DNA of 16,641 nt, from the NCBI GenBank assembly GCA_001824135.1, contig MHWM01000025.1, positions 1 through 16,641 on the forward strand, written 5' to 3'. Positions 14,818-16,641 of this stretch are shown piece after piece (position 1 is the first letter of the stretch; the number at the start of each line of letters is the position of its first letter). Position numbers and translations under genes: made by a program. This DNA comes from Candidatus Zambryskibacteria bacterium RIFCSPLOWO2_02_FULL_39_14. GTDB taxonomy: Bacteria > Patescibacteriota > Minisyncoccia > Phycocordibacterales > Zambryskibacteraceae. The notes below the pieces were generated by a model. It worked only from the letters and a program-made list of their open reading frames with translations. It did not search any database and was not told the DNA's origin.

Positions 14818-15003
14818 CTCGGGTCACTCCGATACTTAGTTCTCTTGGCGGGCCGTCTCGGGCTAGAACCGTAGTCGGTCAAGCCCAGATTGACGGAATC
14901 AACCTATTTTACACTACTCTCCCGACGTCGCTCGTGCGCATCAAAAAGTGACAAAAGTGACACGGAAAGGCCTCCTAAAGTTACAGACCTATGTAACTTT
15001 TTA
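14818..15003 (+). ncRNA. Candidate structured RNA between the phosphoribosyltransferase and the 136-aa gene
   Basis: A stretch clearly richer in G/C than its surroundings. It holds a nested stem of 5+5+4 bp: 14853-14857 with 14892-14896, 14860-14864 with 14882-14886, and 14868-14871 with 14876-14879, closed by TAGT. A smaller hairpin, TCGG/CCGA, is at 14819-14832. On the plus strand it ends in a terminator (14977-15005), and an extended -10 (TGA-TATATT, 14803-14811) lies at its other end. This fits an RNA of about 185 bases. Alternatively the stem is in the minus-strand leader of the phosphoribosyltransferase. It does not match tRNA, tmRNA, RNase P or SRP RNA by eye. Confidence 0.4.
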
Positions 15004-15005
15004 GT
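14977..15005 (+). terminator. Intrinsic terminator upstream of the 136-aa gene
   Basis: Perfect 8-bp stem AAAGTTAC/GTAACTTT (14977-14984 with 14993-15000), an eight-base loop and a T tract (TTTTT with the stem end), then a second T run at 15010-15014. It points along the plus strand, yet no plus-strand gene lies upstream, which implies an RNA gene or an attenuated leader. Confidence 0.65.
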
Positions 15006-15025
15006 TATCTTTTTATAGGTGATAT

Positions 15026-15034
15026 TGATAAAAT
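15026..15034 (+). promoter_or_regulatory. Extended -10 box for the 136-aa gene
   Basis: TGA-TAAAAT with the box ending six bases before the ATG at 15041. It lies right after the upstream terminator. No -35 is visible, which is acceptable for an extended -10. Confidence 0.45.
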
Positions 15035-15040
15035 ATACTC

Positions 15041-15451
15041 ATGCCCCACGAACTCCAATTAAAGCCATTTGAAGAAAAAGAGGGTTTTAAATACGTAATT
15101 CTTCAAGTCACTGATATTGCTTGGCATACCAATAAATTGCGCCCAACCGAGCTTATTGGTGAGAAAGTCAGAACAGCCATAGATACCAACACTCCTGGGC
15201 GTATCTACACAGAAATCGACCGAAAGAACGGCCTTAGCACTGGACTGGTGGACATTGAGAGTTTGAAGAAAAACCCTGATTTTATAAAGTTTATTCAAGA
15301 GCAAGAGAAACAAGGGGTTAAGGTTCTACTCCACATTCCCAAAGATGGTGTCCCTATGGCACCAGGCAAGGACACGGTTAAATTTATGCAGAGTACTAAG
15401 GGTAAGAGGATTCTCCACTGGCTTTACAAAAAGCTAGGTGCTAAAATATAA
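15041..15451 (+). CDS. Hypothetical soluble protein (136 aa)
   Basis: Not recognised. No signal peptide or membrane helix. The N-terminal half alternates strands and polar loops (KYVILQVTDIAWHTNKL, ELIGEKVRTAID, GRIYTEIDRKNG), followed by a helix (ESLKKNPDFIKFIQEQEKQG) and a strand (KVLLHIP). The C-terminus is basic (STKGKRILHWLYKKLGAKI). No cysteine or catalytic motif stands out. It has its own promoter-like box and a strong downstream terminator, so it is a monocistronic unit. Confidence 0.7.
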   Translation: MPHELQLKPFEEKEGFKYVILQVTDIAWHTNKLRPTELIGEKVRTAIDTNTPGRIYTEIDRKNGLSTGLVDIESLKKNPDFIKFIQEQEKQGVKVLLHIPKDGVPMAPGKDTVKFMQSTKGKRILHWLYKKLGAKI

Positions 15452-15491
15452 GTGCGTCGTAACAAGTGAATAGCTACCGCCACGAGGCCGT

Positions 15492-15557
15492 GCCTATTTC
15501 GCGCAAGAAGTGTTTGGCTTTTAGCCTTTCTACTTCGTGTGTGGAATAGGCCTTTTT
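15492..15557 (+). terminator. Strong 20-bp hairpin terminator after the 136-aa gene
   Basis: Stem 15492-15511 with 15532-15551: 20 positions with one mismatch and three G-U pairs that exist only in plus-strand RNA. The loop holds a small GGCT-TTT-AGCC hairpin. It is followed by C and five T (15553-15557). It probably ends the 136-aa gene transcript; the length is unusual for a plain terminator and could mark a stable small RNA. A small CACG-AGGC-CGTG hairpin just precedes it (15481-15492). Confidence 0.75.
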
Positions 15558-15596
15558 CTATCTCCATACATTTTATTGGTTCACTAATAAAATGTT

Positions 15597-16641
15597 ATGC
15601 AAAAACTACAATGGCAGACTGTCTCCAAGAGGGTTAATGATCTTATCCCCCAAGACAATAACCCGCGTGTCATAACAGACAAGCAAATGTCTGATCTTCA
15701 GAGGAATCTGAAGAGGTTCAACTTAGTAGAAATACCCGCTGTCGATAAAGACGGCAGAATTCTCGCTGGGCATCAAAGAATCAAAGCTCTCCAACTCTTA
15801 GGGCGAGGAGAGGAGATGATTGATGTCCGTTTACCTAATAGGAAACTCACAAAGTCCGAAGCTGAAAGGTATCTTATCGCAAGTAACTCCTTGGGTGGAG
15901 ACTGGAATATGGATAAGCTCAAATCTTTCGATCTCGATCTCCTTCTGGATATCGGATTCGACACCTCTGAACTCTCTAAATTTTGGGACAAGGATTTGGA
16001 GGTCCAGGATGATGAGTTTGACGAGGAAGCTGAGATTAAAAAGATACATGCCACGGATGTAAAACCTGGGGATATATATGCCTTAGGGAAGCATCGATTA
16101 ATTTGTGGCAGTTCCCTAGATCTAAGCGTTGTAAATAAATTGATGGGTTCCGCTAAAGCAGACATGGTCAATGATGATTTGCCCTTCAATATAGGCCTCT
16201 CATATGATCGAGGTGTGGGTAACAAGAAAGGTAAATACGGCGGTTCAACCAATGACTCTAAAACAGACAGTGAATACCGAGAGTTTGTAAAAACGATCAT
16301 GCAAAATGCCATCTCTGTTTCCAAACCAGATTGTCACTACCTATTCTGGTGCGATGAACGGTTTGTTTGGTTATTACAAACTCTTTATAAAGAGCTGAGT
16401 ATCGACTCTAAAAGACTACTCATCTGGATAAAAAATAATTCTACACCGACCCATAACGTCGCCTTTAATAAGGTGACAGAATTTTGTGTCTACGGCACTC
16501 GTGGAGTTGCTCCAATAAATAATGAAGTTTCTAATCTGAGTGAGATCGCAAACAAGGGGGTAGATATTGGAAATGAATCATTCGATCAGATTCTAGATTT
16601 GCTGAATATCTGGATGGTAAAGAGACTACCTAGCAAAGACT
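15597..16641 (+). CDS. ParB-like domain fused to a DNA methyltransferase, C-terminus cut by window edge
   Basis: 348 residues visible, frame open at the end. The N-terminal ParB/Srx-like domain (about 10-82) has NPR (22-24) and the GHQR motif (58-61, RILAGHQRIKAL). A linker follows with SNSLGGDW (97-103). The methyltransferase part starts at about 150 with VKPGDIYALGKHRLICG (155-171), the usual entry to phage-type ParB/methylase fusions. The catalytic tetrapeptide, normally (D/N)PP(Y/F), reads DLPF (194-197), so the first proline is lost. The SAM-binding FxGxG motif is expected beyond the window. Such fusions act on adenine or cytosine amino groups and are typical of phages and integrated elements. 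ATG at 15597 has no Shine-Dalgarno sequence. Confidence 0.85.
   Translation, partial: MQKLQWQTVSKRVNDLIPQDNNPRVITDKQMSDLQRNLKRFNLVEIPAVDKDGRILAGHQRIKALQLLGRGEEMIDVRLPNRKLTKSEAERYLIASNSLGGDWNMDKLKSFDLDLLLDIGFDTSELSKFWDKDLEVQDDEFDEEAEIKKIHATDVKPGDIYALGKHRLICGSSLDLSVVNKLMGSAKADMVNDDLPFNIGLSYDRGVGNKKGKYGGSTNDSKTDSEYREFVKTIMQNAISVSKPDCHYLFWCDERFVWLLQTLYKELSIDSKRLLIWIKNNSTPTHNVAFNKVTEFCVYGTRGVAPINNEVSNLSEIANKGVDIGNESFDQILDLLNIWMVKRLPSKD

Noticed and set aside
14811..14900. tRNA gene in the G/C-rich segment
   Set aside because: A GGTTCTAGCCC resembles a T-loop on the minus strand, but no 7-bp acceptor stem, anticodon arm or CCA end could be aligned; the bases instead form a long nested stem.
15773..16324. 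183-codon minus-strand frame opposite the methylase gene
   Set aside because: Serine- and leucine-rich translation typical of an antisense shadow; the plus strand encodes clear ParB and methylase motifs over the same bases.
1..16641. Recoded TGA (glycine or tryptophan) as in some related phyla
   Set aside because: TGA ends the 71-aa and 58-aa genes, and no conserved gene needs an internal TGA to stay open.
1..16641. CRISPR array or insertion sequence
   Set aside because: No regularly spaced repeats, no transposase frame and no terminal inverted repeats with target duplication were seen.

Overview
The window looks like a chromosomal segment from a member of the Candidate Phyla Radiation (Patescibacteria, probably a Parcubacteria-type lineage). 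The reasons are A/T-rich compact DNA, a complete type IV pilus cluster with no secretin gene, two GFTLIE-type pilins, a monomeric class II ribonucleotide reductase and almost no Shine-Dalgarno sequences. TGA is used as a stop, so the Gracilibacteria/Absconditabacteria code does not apply. The lineage is inferred from gene content, not from a marker tree.

Layout. Positions 1-8698, all on the minus strand, hold the pilus cluster. In transcription order: pilM, a small unknown 71-aa gene with a hairpin element, then pilN, pilO, a pilP-like gene, pilB, a CheY-like receiver, pilT, pilC, a major-type pilin and the prepilin peptidase pilD, which is cut by the window edge. From pilN to pilT the gaps are 1-7 bases, so that part is an operon. 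Divergent from pilM is comF (8726-9385, plus). Next on the minus strand come a membrane-anchored OB-fold-like protein, a second pilin, a small membrane protein (9386-10669) and the class II reductase (10852-13200). A doxX-like gene (13425-13808, plus) is followed by a three-gene minus-strand operon: a phosphoribosyltransferase and two tiny basic or coiled-coil proteins (13829-14799). The right end is on the plus strand: an unknown 136-aa gene and a ParB-like/DNA methyltransferase fusion cut by the window edge. The latter looks like mobile-element cargo.

Function. PilM/N/O/P form the inner platform, PilC is the membrane rotor, PilB and PilT extend and retract, PilD matures the two pilins, and ComF suggests that the pilus serves DNA uptake. 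The lone receiver between pilB and pilT may tune the motors. The reductase would supply deoxynucleotides with adenosylcobalamin.

No gene-free stretch exceeds 300 bases, but four shorter ones carry clear RNA structure: 7171-7255, 13286-13401 (upstream of the reductase, with an intrinsic terminator), 14818-15003 and 15492-15557. Several starts have a TATAAT-like box only 6-10 bases ahead of the start codon, suggesting leaderless transcripts. The 71-aa gene is the exception: it has a perfect Shine-Dalgarno sequence and a more G/C-rich body. These RNA-level features and that small gene are the least explained parts of the window.
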